Source: Enterococcus dispar ATCC 51266 (GTDB lineage: Bacteria; Bacillota; Bacilli; Lactobacillales; Enterococcaceae). From it: a DNA stretch of 64,000 nucleotides. The stretch is taken from positions 1,534,707-1,598,706 of the forward strand of contig NZ_KE136354.1 of the NCBI RefSeq assembly GCF_000406945.1, read 5' to 3'. Below, piece by piece: positions 19,558 through 29,200 of the stretch (position 1 is the stretch's first letter; every line of letters begins with the position of its first letter). A model generated the notes under the pieces. It ran no database searches and was not told the DNA's origin. It was given only the letters and a program-made list of their open reading frames with translations. The position numbers were made by a program, and so were the translations under genes.

Positions 19558-21299
19558 TATTCATTTCCTCCTTTAAGCTCTAATGGCAGCGAGATAGTAA
19601 AAATAGCCCCACCATTTTTTTTAGTTTCTACTTTTAACTCACCAGTCTCACCATATAAACTGTGTAAACGTCTACTTAAATTTTCTAAAGCAGTCCCCGT
19701 TCCTTTTTCTGAAACAACTGCTTGTTTCCCTAATTGTGACAACAAATCCGCTTTAATGCCAACACCATTATCTTCAACTTGTAAAATTAAAACATTTTTT
19801 TCACTGCGAATGGCAACTTCGACGTAATTATTTTCTTTACGATTGGCAAACGCATGTTTGATGGCATTTTCTACCAAAATCTGGACTGCATAAGGCGGGA
19901 TTAAAGCATTGTTTAATGCATCGTTTGTCTGCACGTCAATCTGATACCGATTGGGAAATCGTGCCTGCTCCAATTGTAAGTAAGCCGCTAAATGTTGCAA
20001 TTCTTGACTTAATAAAATTTTTGTCTGCCGTGCACCAGTTAAATTTCCTCGGAAATATGTGCTTAATTGCAGTAGTAAACTACGGGCTTGATCTGTATCT
20101 CGCCGCATCAAAGCAGAAATGGTGTTAATGGCATTAAAGAAAAAGTGAGGATTGACTTGTGCTTGTAAAGACTTAATTTCAGCATCTTTTAACAGCTGAC
20201 TTCTTTCTTCTGCTTCCCCTAATTCTATTTGGGAAGAAAAAATAGTTGCTAAGCCTTCAGCTAATTCTTCTTCTACATAAGTTAATTTACTTTCATCAGT
20301 AAAATACATTTTTAGTGTTCCGACCACTTTTTCATGGGCAAAAAGTGGAATAACGATAGCTGCTGCTAACGGACAATTGGGATTTTTACAACCAATTTGT
20401 TCTTTAGAGTGGGCAATTAACATCTCACCTGACTGCAAAACTTTTTTAGACAGTTCAGTAATCACTTCAAGTTCAGGAATATGATGATCGCTCCCTGCTC
20501 CCACATGGGCTAAAATTTGATGCTTATCTGTCATACTAATAGCAGCCAGCTTAGTATAGCGTTGGATAATTTCTGCCGCTGCTTGACTCGATTCGCGTTT
20601 TAAACCTGCGCGAAAATAAGGCAGCGTTTGGGCTGCTAAGTTTAATACATCATGCGTTTGGACTGCTTTGGCTTGTTCTTCTTGCTTTAGCGTGATATTG
20701 ATAATCGACATAAAAATAAACGTTCCGATCCCGTTAATCATAATCATCGGCCCCGCGATCATTTTGGCTAATTCAGTACCACTAAAAACCGCAACAAAAA
20801 TCATTTGAACAGACTCCATTAAGATGCCAACTAACGCATATACAAAAGATTTATTTTGCCATTGTTTTTTGATTAAAAGCAGACGAATCAATCCCGACAC
20901 AAGACCTATCAATAAAGAAGAAAAAATGTAAAAACTCCCTTCACCGCTTCCTTGAAAAAAGCGGTGCAAGCCGGCAATGCCGCCAACTGTTGTCCCAACG
21001 CTAGGACCACCCACGAGGCCCGCCACACTAATTACCAAAGTGCGGGCATTGGCAATGGAGGTATTCTCAGAAATATGGGTTAAAAAATTGCTAGGCACAA
21101 TTTTATTACCGGTAATTTCAATGCCGGTAAAGTTAGTTAAGATCGCAAATAAACCAAAAACAACAATCAAAATCACTTTGGAAGAAAGTTGCTCTCTGTT
21201 TTCCAACACCCGTTTGAAATATGAAACATTAACTAATAAAAAGGCCAGTAAAATAATTAAGCCGACCCGCTCCATCATTAAAATAAATAAATCCAACAT
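19557..21299 (-). CDS. lytS: Sensor histidine kinase LytS
   Basis: Protein of 580 residues. An N-terminal 5TMR-LYT membrane domain (about residues 1-200, multiple helices) is followed by a GAF-like domain (about 225-360) and an unusual histidine kinase core with the phospho-acceptor in NPHFFFNAINTIS and an HATPase domain containing DNGVGI and GTGTALENL. Its partner lytR overlaps downstream. The promoter at 21332-21361 fits the start at 21299. In relatives this kinase governs lrgAB in response to pyruvate or membrane potential. Confidence 0.95.
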   Translation of the reverse strand: MLDLFILMMERVGLIILLAFLLVNVSYFKRVLENREQLSSKVILIVVFGLFAILTNFTGIEITGNKIVPSNFLTHISENTSIANARTLVISVAGLVGGPSVGTTVGGIAGLHRFFQGSGEGSFYIFSSLLIGLVSGLIRLLLIKKQWQNKSFVYALVGILMESVQMIFVAVFSGTELAKMIAGPMIMINGIGTFIFMSIINITLKQEEQAKAVQTHDVLNLAAQTLPYFRAGLKRESSQAAAEIIQRYTKLAAISMTDKHQILAHVGAGSDHHIPELEVITELSKKVLQSGEMLIAHSKEQIGCKNPNCPLAAAIVIPLFAHEKVVGTLKMYFTDESKLTYVEEELAEGLATIFSSQIELGEAEERSQLLKDAEIKSLQAQVNPHFFFNAINTISALMRRDTDQARSLLLQLSTYFRGNLTGARQTKILLSQELQHLAAYLQLEQARFPNRYQIDVQTNDALNNALIPPYAVQILVENAIKHAFANRKENNYVEVAIRSEKNVLILQVEDNGVGIKADLLSQLGKQAVVSEKGTGTALENLSRRLHSLYGETGELKVETKKNGGAIFTISLPLELKGGNE

Positions 21300-21331
21300 A
21301 TGTACGCCCTCTTTTACTATCCATTTTCCTA

Positions 21332-21361
21332 ATAGTAGTGGTCAAAAGGTCTGATTGTCAA
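21332..21361 (-). promoter_or_regulatory. lytSR promoter
   Basis: -35 TTGACA (21356-21361), 18-bp spacer, -10 TACTAT (21332-21337) on the minus strand. Confidence 0.65.
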
Positions 21362-21415
21362 TTTTTAATGAGATAAAAAGCTATATCCAACTAAAATCAA
21401 CTGCAGAATAAATAC

Positions 21416-21457
21416 AAAACAAACCGCTCCAAGCCAAAGCTCAAAGCGGTTTGTTTT
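21416..21457 (-). terminator. glnA terminator
   Basis: A 13-bp stem (AAAACAAACCGCT/AGCGGTTTGTTTT) lies 8 bp after the glnA stop. T-rich flanks on both strands could also block read-through from the other side. Confidence 0.8.
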
Positions 21458-21464
21458 CCTGTTT

Positions 21465-22805
21465 TTAATACAACTCTAAATATTGTTCTCTTTCCCATTC
21501 TGAAACCGTTTGGCGGAATGAAGCCCATTCCAACCGTTTTGCTTCCACAAAATTTTGGCAAATGTGGTTGCCTAACGCATCCACCATTACTTGATCTTTT
21601 CGCAATTCTTTAATGGCATTGTGTAATGTTGAAGGCAAATCTTTAATTTGTGCTTCTTCTCTTTCTGCTTCATTCATGACATAAATATTACGGTCAACAG
21701 CAGGTGGTGGTGTTAGTTCCCGGTGAATCCCATCCAGACCAGCTTCTAGCAAAACAGCCATTGCTAAATAGGGATTAGCAGAAGGATCGACTGAACGCAA
21801 TTCCAAACGTGTAGACAATCCACGTGATTCCGGTACCCGAATCAATGGTGAACGGTTGCGACCAGACCACGCTACATATACAGGTGCTTCATATCCTGGA
21901 ACAAGCCGTTTATAAGAGTTAACGATTGGGTTGCAGACTGCTGTATATGCTCGCGCATGTTCAATCAATCCGCCTAAGAAATGATAAGCGGTCTGGCTTA
22001 AGCCCATTTCTCCTGCTTCATCATAAAAAGCATTTTCTTTGCCTTTAAATAAAGACATGTTGCAGTGCATGCCTGAACCGTTAATCCCAAACAATGGTTT
22101 TGGCATAAAGGTTGCATGTAATCCATGTTTACGTGCAATGGTTTTGACAACTAATTTAAAAGTTTGGATATTGTCACAAGCGTCAACAACATCCGCATAT
22201 TTGAAGTCGATTTCATGTTGTCCAGGAGCTACTTCATGGTGAGATGCTTCTACTTCAAAGCCTAAGCTTTCTAATTCTAATACGATATCACGACGGCAGT
22301 TTTCACCTAAATCGGTAGGGGCAAAGTCAAAATAGCCACCAGCATCGTTTAATTCGGTCGTAATTTCTCCATCTTCATCTAATTTAAATAAGAAGAATTC
22401 TGGTTCTGGTCCTAAGTTAAATGAAGTAAAACCTAGTTGTTTCATGTGGTCCATCGCCCGCTTTAAATTACCGCGTGGATCACCAGCAAAAGGTGTCCCA
22501 TCAGGATTATAAATATCGCAGATTAAACGCGCAACTTTACCATGTTCACTTTCCCAAGGGAAGATCATCCAAGTAGATAAGTCTGGGTATAAATACATGT
22601 CACTTTCTTCGATACGGACAAAACCTTCAATAGAAGAACCATCAAACATCATTTTATTATCTAAAACTTTTTCCAATTGGCTTACTGGAACTTCAACATT
22701 TTTGATTGTTCCCATGATGTCTGTGAACATTAGACGTAAGAAACGGACATTTTCTTCTTCGACAATACGTTTGATATCTGTTGCTGTGTAGTTTACGCGC
22801 GGCAT
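21465..22805 (-). CDS. glnA: Glutamine synthetase, type I
   Basis: Protein of 446 residues joining ammonia and glutamate. Visible signatures are DGSSIEGF, the metal-site glutamates in [10 protein letters not shown], the [10 protein letters not shown] loop and the [10 protein letters not shown] segment. Length and the lack of an adenylylation-site insertion fit the GSI-alpha enzymes of Firmicutes, which are feedback-regulated and interact with GlnR. It follows glnR by 42 bp in the classical glnRA operon, whose promoter carries a GlnR box. Confidence 0.97.
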   Translation of the reverse strand: MPRVNYTATDIKRIVEEENVRFLRLMFTDIMGTIKNVEVPVSQLEKVLDNKMMFDGSSIEGFVRIEESDMYLYPDLSTWMIFPWESEHGKVARLICDIYNPDGTPFAGDPRGNLKRAMDHMKQLGFTSFNLGPEPEFFLFKLDEDGEITTELNDAGGYFDFAPTDLGENCRRDIVLELESLGFEVEASHHEVAPGQHEIDFKYADVVDACDNIQTFKLVVKTIARKHGLHATFMPKPLFGINGSGMHCNMSLFKGKENAFYDEAGEMGLSQTAYHFLGGLIEHARAYTAVCNPIVNSYKRLVPGYEAPVYVAWSGRNRSPLIRVPESRGLSTRLELRSVDPSANPYLAMAVLLEAGLDGIHRELTPPPAVDRNIYVMNEAEREEAQIKDLPSTLHNAIKELRKDQVMVDALGNHICQNFVEAKRLEWASFRQTVSEWEREQYLELY

Positions 22806-22847
22806 ATAATCCCACCCTTAATTAGTTTTTTTATTTTCAAACAACGC

Positions 22848-23225
22848 CTACATTCGCGGACCTTGCTTAAATGGATTTTGTTGAGTTAAACCACCTTGGC
22901 TTAGTAGTTCATCATAAAAAATTTGGCGTACATCTTGGTCAGTTAACGGTTTTTTATTTTTGGCAATCTTTTCTTGCTGTTTTTGCATCTCATAAGCATG
23001 TTTAATTCCCGCCATATTTAAACCTTCAGACAAGTAATCCTTGATTTCAAGCAAAATATCAATATCATTCAAAGAATACATCCGGCGGTTGCCTTCACTT
23101 CTTTCAGGATGAATCAAATCTTGTTCTTCGTAATAACGAATTTGCCGCGCAGTGAGATCTGTTAATTTCATCACTGTTCCAATAGGAAAAACTGACATGG
23201 ATCGGCGCAACTCTTTTTCTCGCAT
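22848..23225 (-). CDS. glnR: Nitrogen-responsive MerR-family repressor GlnR
   Basis: Protein of 125 residues. A MerR-type winged helix (MKLTDLTARQIRYYEEQDLI) is followed by a dimerisation helix and a short C-terminal tail (about residues 100-125) that in GlnR receives the signal from feedback-inhibited glutamine synthetase. The ATG at 23225 follows AAGGAG. A perfect TGTNA-N7-TNACA box upstream of the promoter indicates autoregulation together with glnA. Confidence 0.96.
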   Translation of the reverse strand: MREKELRRSMSVFPIGTVMKLTDLTARQIRYYEEQDLIHPERSEGNRRMYSLNDIDILLEIKDYLSEGLNMAGIKHAYEMQKQQEKIAKNKKPLTDQDVRQIFYDELLSQGGLTQQNPFKQGPRM

Positions 23226-23263
23226 GAAACTACTCCTTTCCGGTTGGTTTTTAACTTGGCATA

Positions 23264-23292
23264 ACTATACCAATCTCATTTTTGAAAGTCAA
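23264..23292 (-). promoter_or_regulatory. glnRA promoter
   Basis: -35 TTGACT (23287-23292), 17-bp spacer, -10 TATAGT (23264-23269) on the minus strand. Confidence 0.85.
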
Positions 23293-23299
23293 GGGCATA

Positions 23300-23316
23300 T
23301 GTTAGGTTTTATAACA
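23300..23316. promoter_or_regulatory. GlnR box
   Basis: TGTTAGGTTTTATAACA matches the GlnR/TnrA consensus TGTNA-N7-TNACA perfectly and ends 8 bp upstream of the glnRA -35. I see only this one box. Confidence 0.85.
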
Positions 23317-23348
23317 TAAATAATAAAAAATTTTCTGACAAATAAAAA

Positions 23349-23370
23349 GAACCTTGAATTGACAAGGTTC
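23349..23370 (-). terminator. Terminator of the gdpD-miaA-hflX-ynbB operon
   Basis: Stem GAACCTTG/CAAGGTTC, 6-nt loop, then a T-rich tract on the minus strand, 24 bp after the last stop codon. Confidence 0.8.
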
Positions 23371-23393
23371 AAAGAATTATAAAAAAACTAAAA

Positions 23394-24656
23394 TTATTTT
23401 TTATCTGAATAAAAAACAGCATTAACAGCATTTGCTACCGCAATTTTTACATGCTCATAGGTTAGACCACCTTGTACATACAATGAAAACGGTTCCCGTA
23501 ATGGGCCATCGGCACTTAATTCAATACTTGCCCCTTGAACAAAAGTCCCAGCCGCCATAATAATATCATCTTCATACCCTGGCATATAAGCCGGTACCGG
23601 CGCAACAAACGCATCTACAGGTGAAAAACGTTGAATTGCTTGTGCAAATGTAATCATTGCTTCTTTTTCTTCCAGTTCAACTAACTGGATTAAATCGGTT
23701 CTCGGATCATTCCATTTAGGTGTGGAGTCGATGTTATACTCGGCTAATAAAGCAGAAGTAAACACTGCACCCTGGATTGCTTGACTTACAACATGCGGTG
23801 CTAAGAAAAAGCCTTGTAACATATCATAAACATTTCCCAACATCGCTCCGCCCTCTGCTCCGACACCAGGAGTTGTAAGACGATAAGCACATTTTTCAAT
23901 TAAATCTTTCTTTCCCACAAGATAACCGCCTGTTTTGGCAATTCCACCACCAGGATTTTTGATCAATGAACCTGCCATTAAATCTGCACCTACTTGCGTG
24001 GGTTCCATTAATTCAGCAAATTCACCATAACAATTATCGACAAAAATCGTCACATCCGGCGCTACTGTTTTAACAAAATCACACATTTCCTTAATTTTGG
24101 CAATCGTAAATGAAGGCCGACTAGCATAGCCGCGAGAACGCTGGATTGCCACCACTTTTGTTTTTTCACTGATTTTATTTTTAACCGAATCAAAGTCTAC
24201 TTCACCAATAGCGGTTAAATCGGCTTGCTCATAGGCAATATTGTATTCTTTCATAGAGCCAATGCCATTACCTGCTAAACCGATAACTTCCAGTAATGTA
24301 TCATAAGGCGTCCCAGTAATATAAAGCAACTCATCTCCTGGTCGCAATACGCCAAATAACGCAGTAGCAATTGCATGAGTTCCCGAAACAATTTGAGGAC
24401 GCACAAGGGCAGCCTCGGTTCCAAACGTTTCCGCATAAACTGCCTCTAATGCGTCTCGCCCCATATCATCATTACCATATCCTGTTGAAGGTAAAAAATG
24501 CGTTTCAGAAATATGCTGATTTGCAAAAGCCCGTAAAACTTTATTTTGATTATTTAAAGCAATTTGACGCAACTCTTCTAAGCGCGGAGCAATTTTTTGA
24601 TCCACTCTTTCAATTGCTGCCACCAGCGTTGAATCAAATTCATCTGTCCAATTCAT
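23394..24656 (-). CDS. PLP-dependent YnbB/aluminium-resistance family protein (methionine gamma-lyase-like)
   Basis: Protein of 420 residues of the fold-type I PLP enzymes, related to cystathionine gamma-synthase and methionine gamma-lyase. The likely Schiff-base lysine lies in MAGSLIKNPGGG and a PLP-phosphate loop in VSGTHAIATALFG. Length and the GYGNDDMGRDALE segment are typical of the YnbB family. It overlaps hflX by 17 bp with AAGGAG upstream of the start at 24656, the ynbA-ynbB pairing seen in Bacillus. Physiological substrate is not established for the family. Confidence 0.88.
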   Translation of the reverse strand: MNWTDEFDSTLVAAIERVDQKIAPRLEELRQIALNNQNKVLRAFANQHISETHFLPSTGYGNDDMGRDALEAVYAETFGTEAALVRPQIVSGTHAIATALFGVLRPGDELLYITGTPYDTLLEVIGLAGNGIGSMKEYNIAYEQADLTAIGEVDFDSVKNKISEKTKVVAIQRSRGYASRPSFTIAKIKEMCDFVKTVAPDVTIFVDNCYGEFAELMEPTQVGADLMAGSLIKNPGGGIAKTGGYLVGKKDLIEKCAYRLTTPGVGAEGGAMLGNVYDMLQGFFLAPHVVSQAIQGAVFTSALLAEYNIDSTPKWNDPRTDLIQLVELEEKEAMITFAQAIQRFSPVDAFVAPVPAYMPGYEDDIIMAAGTFVQGASIELSADGPLREPFSLYVQGGLTYEHVKIAVANAVNAVFYSDKK

Positions 24657-25884
24657 CTTCCATTCTCCTTATAATTGCAGTTTCTGGCAGGGAAAAACCT
24701 TTCACCAAATAATTTTCTGAAGCCGGTAAAAACTCTTCATGAACAAGTAGAGTTTCGCTTTTTAGCTGTGCCAGCAATTTCCCTTCATTTTGTGCTAAAT
24801 AAACAGTATAAGGTTCCAAATTCTCCATTAATTGTAACCGAACTGCAGTCGTTAATTCTTCTTTACTACGACTGCTTTTAGCAGAAATTAAAACATTGGG
24901 AAAAAGTGTGGGCACAAAATGAGCAGTATCAATTTTATCCGCTTTATTATAAACCGTTAAAATCGGTGTTTTATCAAAGTCCAAGTCCTTGATTAAATCC
25001 AATACTGTTTGTTCTTGTTGACTGCGGTCTGGCGAACTGGCATCGACCACATGCAACAATAGATCCATATCACGGCTTTCTTCTAAAGTAGAATGAAATG
25101 CATCAATCAACTGCGTAGGCAAATCTTGAATAAAACCTACTGTATCTGTCAACGTTACTTCAAATCCTTCTGGTAACTTCCAACGTTTGGTTAAGGGATC
25201 TAATGTTGCAAAAAGCTCATCTTGTTCATAGGTTTTTGCTTCGGTTAAGACATTCATAATCGTCGACTTCCCTGCATTGGTATAACCAATCAAGCCAATT
25301 TGGAAACGATTATTTTTTCTTCTTTGGCGCGTCCGTTCACGGTGAGCAGCCACCTCTTTTAATTCCCGTTTTATGGCTGTAATCTTGTTACGAATATGGC
25401 GGCGATCCGTTTCTAGTTTTGTTTCACCTGGGCCTCTGGTACCAATTCCTCCACCTAAACGAGATAAATATTTTCCTTGGCCTACTAGACGAGGTAATAA
25501 ATATTCTAGTTGGGCTAATTCAACTTGTAGCTTCCCTTCTTTTGATCGGGCGCGCAAGGCAAAAATGTCTAAAATAAGTTGGACGCGATCAATAACCGGT
25601 ACTACAATAAAATCGGCAATTGTTTGACTTTGCCGCGGCGTCAGCTCATGATTAAAAATTACGAGATCGGCTTCATAGCTTTCAACTAGATTTTTTAATT
25701 CCGTTAGTTTTCCTTTACCTATAATCGTTTGACGATCCACTTGAGGACGTTTTTGAACCAAAGAAAAACAAACTTCCCCTTTAGCTGTCTTCGTCAATCC
25801 TTTTAACTCTTGCATGGATTCTCCAAAGTTCTTCCAAGTTTCTTCGGTTTCTACCCCAACTAAAATAACTTTCTCCTGTTCCAT
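24640..25884 (-). CDS. hflX: Ribosome-associated GTPase HflX
   Basis: Protein of 414 residues that binds the ribosome and splits stalled or heat-damaged particles. An N-terminal HflX domain (with GKGKLTEL) and a coiled region with the GTRGPGETKLE motif precede the G domain, which has G1 GYTNAGKST, G3 DTVGF and G4 NKAD. The ATG at 25884 has GGAGGAATAGT upstream and is preferred to a start 45 bp earlier, which would intrude into miaA. It is third in the gdpD-miaA-hflX-ynbB operon. Confidence 0.95.
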   Translation of the reverse strand: MEQEKVILVGVETEETWKNFGESMQELKGLTKTAKGEVCFSLVQKRPQVDRQTIIGKGKLTELKNLVESYEADLVIFNHELTPRQSQTIADFIVVPVIDRVQLILDIFALRARSKEGKLQVELAQLEYLLPRLVGQGKYLSRLGGGIGTRGPGETKLETDRRHIRNKITAIKRELKEVAAHRERTRQRRKNNRFQIGLIGYTNAGKSTIMNVLTEAKTYEQDELFATLDPLTKRWKLPEGFEVTLTDTVGFIQDLPTQLIDAFHSTLEESRDMDLLLHVVDASSPDRSQQEQTVLDLIKDLDFDKTPILTVYNKADKIDTAHFVPTLFPNVLISAKSSRSKEELTTAVRLQLMENLEPYTVYLAQNEGKLLAQLKSETLLVHEEFLPASENYLVKGFSLPETAIIRRMEDELDR

Positions 25885-25885
25885 A

Positions 25886-26821
25886 CTATTCCTCCAGCCA
25901 TAACTGTATTTTTTGCTGTAAGTTTTCAATTTCTTCTGGTTGTGTAATCAAATCCACCCAAGTCCTCACCGTCATTCGATTGCGAAACCAAGTTAATTGG
26001 CGTTTTGCATAACGTCTTGAATCAAGTTTGATGTTTTCTTTTACTTCTTCAAGGCTTATTTGACCTTTGAAATAAGGAAAAAATTCACGATAACCGATTC
26101 CTTTTGCCGCTTGAACGTCCTCATAATTTTGTAACAGAGTGGCTTCTTCTAGGAGTCCTGTGGCAAACATCTGCTCTACCCGCTGGTTAATCCTTTCATA
26201 TAGCACTTCCCGTTCTGTCGTCAAAGCGATTAAAAAATCATCGTAAATTTTTTGCGGTTTTTCTTTTGGTTGGGCGATACTATGTCCAGTCAAGTCAAAG
26301 ACCTCTAGTGCTCGAATCACTTTACGCTCATTATTAAAATGAATTTTTTCACTCGCTAGTGGATCTTTTTGGGCCAAAACTTGCCACAATGCTTCTTTAC
26401 CATATTGAGCCGCGTATTCAGTGTACTTTTGGCGTAAATTTTCTCCTTCTTGACCAAAACTTTCTGGGGCTCCTAATTTGTAATCGTAAAGAAGCGCCTG
26501 AATATATAATCCCGTCCCGCCTACCACAATTGGCAGCTTTCCTCTGGCAGTAATATCCACGATTTTATCCCGTGCTTCTTTTTGAAAATCAGCAGCAGAA
26601 TAGTTTTCACTAAAATTACGAATATCAATTAAATAATGTGGGACAGCTTGCGCTTCTTCTTTCGTGACTTTGGCTGTGCCGATATCCAATTGACGATAGA
26701 CTTGCAAAGAATCACCACTGATAATTTCACCGTCAAATTTTTGAGCCAATTGAATACTCAACGCGGTTTTCCCGACTCCTGTAGGTCCTGCGATCACTAA
26801 TACTTTCATACGCTTCCTCAT
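25886..26821 (-). CDS. miaA: tRNA dimethylallyltransferase
   Basis: Protein of 311 residues adding a dimethylallyl group to A37 of tRNAs reading UNN codons. The P-loop GPTGVGKTALS, the SGDSLQVYRQLDIGTAK segment and GGTGLYIQALLY are characteristic. The start at 26821 overlaps the upstream stop as ATGA; an ATG at 26809 with GAGGA before it is an equally possible start, giving 307 residues. Its stop lies 1 bp upstream of the hflX start, the common miaA-hflX linkage. Confidence 0.95.
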   Translation of the reverse strand: MRKRMKVLVIAGPTGVGKTALSIQLAQKFDGEIISGDSLQVYRQLDIGTAKVTKEEAQAVPHYLIDIRNFSENYSAADFQKEARDKIVDITARGKLPIVVGGTGLYIQALLYDYKLGAPESFGQEGENLRQKYTEYAAQYGKEALWQVLAQKDPLASEKIHFNNERKVIRALEVFDLTGHSIAQPKEKPQKIYDDFLIALTTEREVLYERINQRVEQMFATGLLEEATLLQNYEDVQAAKGIGYREFFPYFKGQISLEEVKENIKLDSRRYAKRQLTWFRNRMTVRTWVDLITQPEEIENLQQKIQLWLEE

Positions 26822-27561
26822 TTACTCCGTTTTGCATTACGAATATATTGTTGTGCTTTTTCCGGGAAATTTGTAATAATTCCAGTGGTATTTAACGCCA
26901 CACATTTTTTCACTAACGCTTCTTCATCAATCGTCCATGGACGAATTGCTAAAGGTAAATCGGCCAAGCTGGCTTCATTTTTTAACACCCAATCCATTTT
27001 AGGGTGGATTCCTTCAATATAAGAACGATCCAGCGCTTCAATCACTTTTTTATTACTGGTACTTAAAATCAAGTCCAATTGTGTTTGTGGTTCCAATTTA
27101 TGGATAATATCTAATGATTTAATATTAAAACTGCAATACCAATGCGTAAAAGGCCACGCGCGACTAGTCATTAAGGTGGCAGTTTTCATTTCAATTTCAG
27201 GATAATGATAATGGTCGGTTTTTAATTCAATCGTCAAAACCCCACGGAAATTGCGCATAACTAATAAGTCTAATACTTCTTTTAAAGTTGGAACTTTAGT
27301 ATTTTGATACGCGGAAGAAAACCAACTACCCGCATTTAATTTTTTTATTTCCGCTAGTGTTTTTTCCCGAATTAACCCTTTACCATTGGTCGTACGTTCG
27401 ACATCTTCATCGTGCATTACAATCAAATGCCCATCTTTTGATAAATGGACATCCAATTCAATCACATCACTATCTACGCGAACTGCTTCGGCAAAAGAAG
27501 GCAGGGTATTTTCCGGCCGTGTACCACTGGCACCGCGATGGGCTACAATTTGTGTCATCAC
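26818..27561 (-). CDS. Glycerophosphodiester phosphodiesterase
   Basis: Cytoplasmic protein of 247 residues with no signal peptide. Catalytic residues are visible in AHRGASGTRPENT (about residues 7-19), the ELDVHLSKDG metal site and MHDEDVERTTNG. It hydrolyses glycerophosphodiesters to glycerol-3-phosphate and an alcohol. It heads the operon and overlaps miaA by 4 bp. Two adjacent ATGs (27561 and 27558) are available; AAGGAGG lies upstream. Confidence 0.92.
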   Translation of the reverse strand: MMTQIVAHRGASGTRPENTLPSFAEAVRVDSDVIELDVHLSKDGHLIVMHDEDVERTTNGKGLIREKTLAEIKKLNAGSWFSSAYQNTKVPTLKEVLDLLVMRNFRGVLTIELKTDHYHYPEIEMKTATLMTSRAWPFTHWYCSFNIKSLDIIHKLEPQTQLDLILSTSNKKVIEALDRSYIEGIHPKMDWVLKNEASLADLPLAIRPWTIDEEALVKKCVALNTTGIITNFPEKAQQYIRNAKRSK

Positions 27562-27593
27562 GTCGCCTCCTTATCATTTTTTACTCACTACTA

Positions 27594-27622
27594 ATTGTAC
27601 CACTTCTAAGCTATTTTATTAA
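27594..27622 (-). promoter_or_regulatory. Promoter of the gdpD-miaA-hflX-ynbB operon
   Basis: -10 TACAAT (27594-27599) with a weak -35 TTAATA at 17 bp on the minus strand. Confidence 0.45.
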
Positions 27623-27780
27623 CTTTGCAAACTAGAATTTCTAAATCCAAAATCCCAGAGAAATGCCTTTAACAATCTGTTTTTTGATTAATTGGTTAAA
27701 AAAATTCTGTGTATAGATACTAAGCAGCTTAAACGCTCTGAAGAAAAAATCGGACAAAGTTCACTCTTTAAAACAAAAAA

Positions 27781-27814
27781 GATGAGAAAATGTCAACAAG
27801 TACATTTTCTCATC
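27781..27814 (-). terminator. Terminator of the hypothetical membrane protein gene
   Basis: 13-bp stem GATGAGAAAATGT/ACATTTTCTCATC with an 8-nt loop, then T-rich sequence on the minus strand. Confidence 0.8.
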
Positions 27815-27827
27815 CTCTGAAATTTCA

Positions 27828-28343
27828 TTAAGCGCTAAAATAAGTTAGCGTATTGTCTGATAAGCGTTTTAACTCAGCTTTTCTTTCATTAATCAGTTGT
27901 GTTAAATCATCGGAAAAATGTTCCATAATGACCCGTCCGCCTTTATAGGCGTATCCTCCTACTTTTATCGTTTCATCGGGGGATAAAATGACTTTACGTT
28001 GCGCAATCTTTTTGAAAAATTCTTCTAAAATATAGTTCGGTAAATAAAAATTATTTTGTGCTGAAAAAGATTGCAGGTACGCATAATCGTCAATCGTAAT
28101 ATAACAATCATCAAAAGCGTCAAAGCTGACATACTCTTCCATCAAGACGCTACGCTTTTGCAAAATTTCATTGATTTTTTTATTTAACAGATTTAACGTT
28201 TCAATTTCTTTAACTTTAAGTTCTAAAGCGCGGCGCTTTTGTTCTTTTTTTTCATCGTAACGAATGCGTAAATTAAATGCAATCGTGACAATCAAAGCGC
28301 CGACAATAACACCCAAAAAACCAGCTACTGCTACTGCTATCAT
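27828..28343 (-). CDS. Hypothetical membrane-anchored protein with coiled coil
   Basis: Protein of 171 residues that I do not recognise. One N-terminal membrane helix (IAVAVAGFLGVIVGALIVTI) is followed by a basic, charged helix (about residues 25-75) likely to form a coiled coil. A mixed domain then contains acidic and tyrosine-rich segments (FDAFDDCYITIDDYAYL), and a last amphipathic helix ends the protein. The ATG at 28343 follows GGAGG and replaces an earlier in-frame start. It is monocistronic and divergent from clpP. Topology suggests a cytoplasmic domain held at the membrane; no function is proposed. Confidence 0.8.
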   Translation of the reverse strand: MIAVAVAGFLGVIVGALIVTIAFNLRIRYDEKKEQKRRALELKVKEIETLNLLNKKINEILQKRSVLMEEYVSFDAFDDCYITIDDYAYLQSFSAQNNFYLPNYILEEFFKKIAQRKVILSPDETIKVGGYAYKGGRVIMEHFSDDLTQLINERKAELKRLSDNTLTYFSA

Positions 28344-28495
28344 ATTTTTCCTCCTGCTTATCAATCTGCCTGTCTTTTATTTTAGCATAAATTGTCGACA
28401 ATTCGCATTTTTTAATCGCTTTTGCAACTGTAATTTTCCGTCTTATTTTGTCTTTGATTTTCTCTTCATTTTTTTTAATTCCACAGTGTTTTTCA

Positions 28496-28512
28496 TTTGA
28501 CCTATTTTGACC
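28496..28512. promoter_or_regulatory. CtsR operator upstream of clpP
   Basis: Two perfect heptads TTTGACC separated by TAT form the tandem repeat recognised by the heat-shock repressor CtsR. The first heptad contains the clpP -35 box. Confidence 0.85.
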
Positions 28513-28525
28513 TATTCGTTATACT
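28497..28525 (+). promoter_or_regulatory. clpP promoter
   Basis: -35 TTGACC (28497-28502), 17-bp spacer, -10 TATACT (28520-28525). The CtsR operator covers the -35 and half the spacer. A second -10 TATAAT at 28568-28573 with a poor -35 may give CtsR-independent expression. Confidence 0.75.
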
Positions 28526-28610
28526 TCTTTTTAGAGGTTATCGCTTAAATGTGCTAAACTTGAGACGTATAATATATCACGTCGATTTGATTAAAGGAGG
28601 ACTTTACATT

Positions 28611-29192
28611 ATGAATTTAATTCCAACAGTCATTGAACAATCATCCCGCGGCGAAAGAGCGTATGACATCTACTCACGTTTATTAAAAGATCGCATTATT
28701 ATGCTAAGCGGCCAAGTTACAGATGACTTAGCAAACTCAATCATCGCCCAATTACTATTCTTGGATGCACAAGATTCTGAAAAAGATATCTACGTATACA
28801 TCAATTCACCAGGTGGCAGCGTAACTGCCGGGATGGCAATTTACGATACAATGAACTTTGTTAAAGCAGATGTGCAAACAATTGTAATGGGAATGGCAGC
28901 TTCAATGGGTTCATTCTTATTAACAGCTGGTGCGAAAGGCAAACGTTTTGCATTGCCAAATGCTGAAATCATGATTCACCAACCATTAGGTGGTGCCCAA
29001 GGACAAGCAACTGAAATTGAAATTGCTGCCCGTCACATTTTACAAACTCGTGATCGCTTAAATCATATTTTGGCTGAACGTACGGGTCAACCACTAGAAG
29101 TTATTGAAAAAGATACTGATCGTGATAATTTCATGACTGCTGAAGAAGCAAAAGCTTATGGCTTAATCGATGAAATCATGGTCACAAAATAA
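28611..29192 (+). CDS. clpP: ATP-dependent Clp protease proteolytic subunit
   Basis: Protein of 193 residues, the serine protease chamber used by ClpX, ClpC and ClpE. The catalytic triad is visible as Ser98 (GMAASMGSF), His123 (MIHQPLGG) and Asp172 (DTDRDNFM). The start at 28611 follows AAAGGAGG; an upstream in-frame extension has no ribosome binding site and runs through the promoter. The CtsR operator indicates heat and stress induction. Followed by a terminator shared with the convergent oxidoreductase gene. Confidence 0.98.
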   Translation: MNLIPTVIEQSSRGERAYDIYSRLLKDRIIMLSGQVTDDLANSIIAQLLFLDAQDSEKDIYVYINSPGGSVTAGMAIYDTMNFVKADVQTIVMGMAASMGSFLLTAGAKGKRFALPNAEIMIHQPLGGAQGQATEIEIAARHILQTRDRLNHILAERTGQPLEVIEKDTDRDNFMTAEEAKAYGLIDEIMVTK

Positions 29193-29200
29193 TTAACACA

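Noticed and set aside
28497..28610. N-terminal extension of ClpP
   Set aside because: The extension lies over the promoter and CtsR operator and lacks a ribosome binding site; ATG at 28611 has a strong one.
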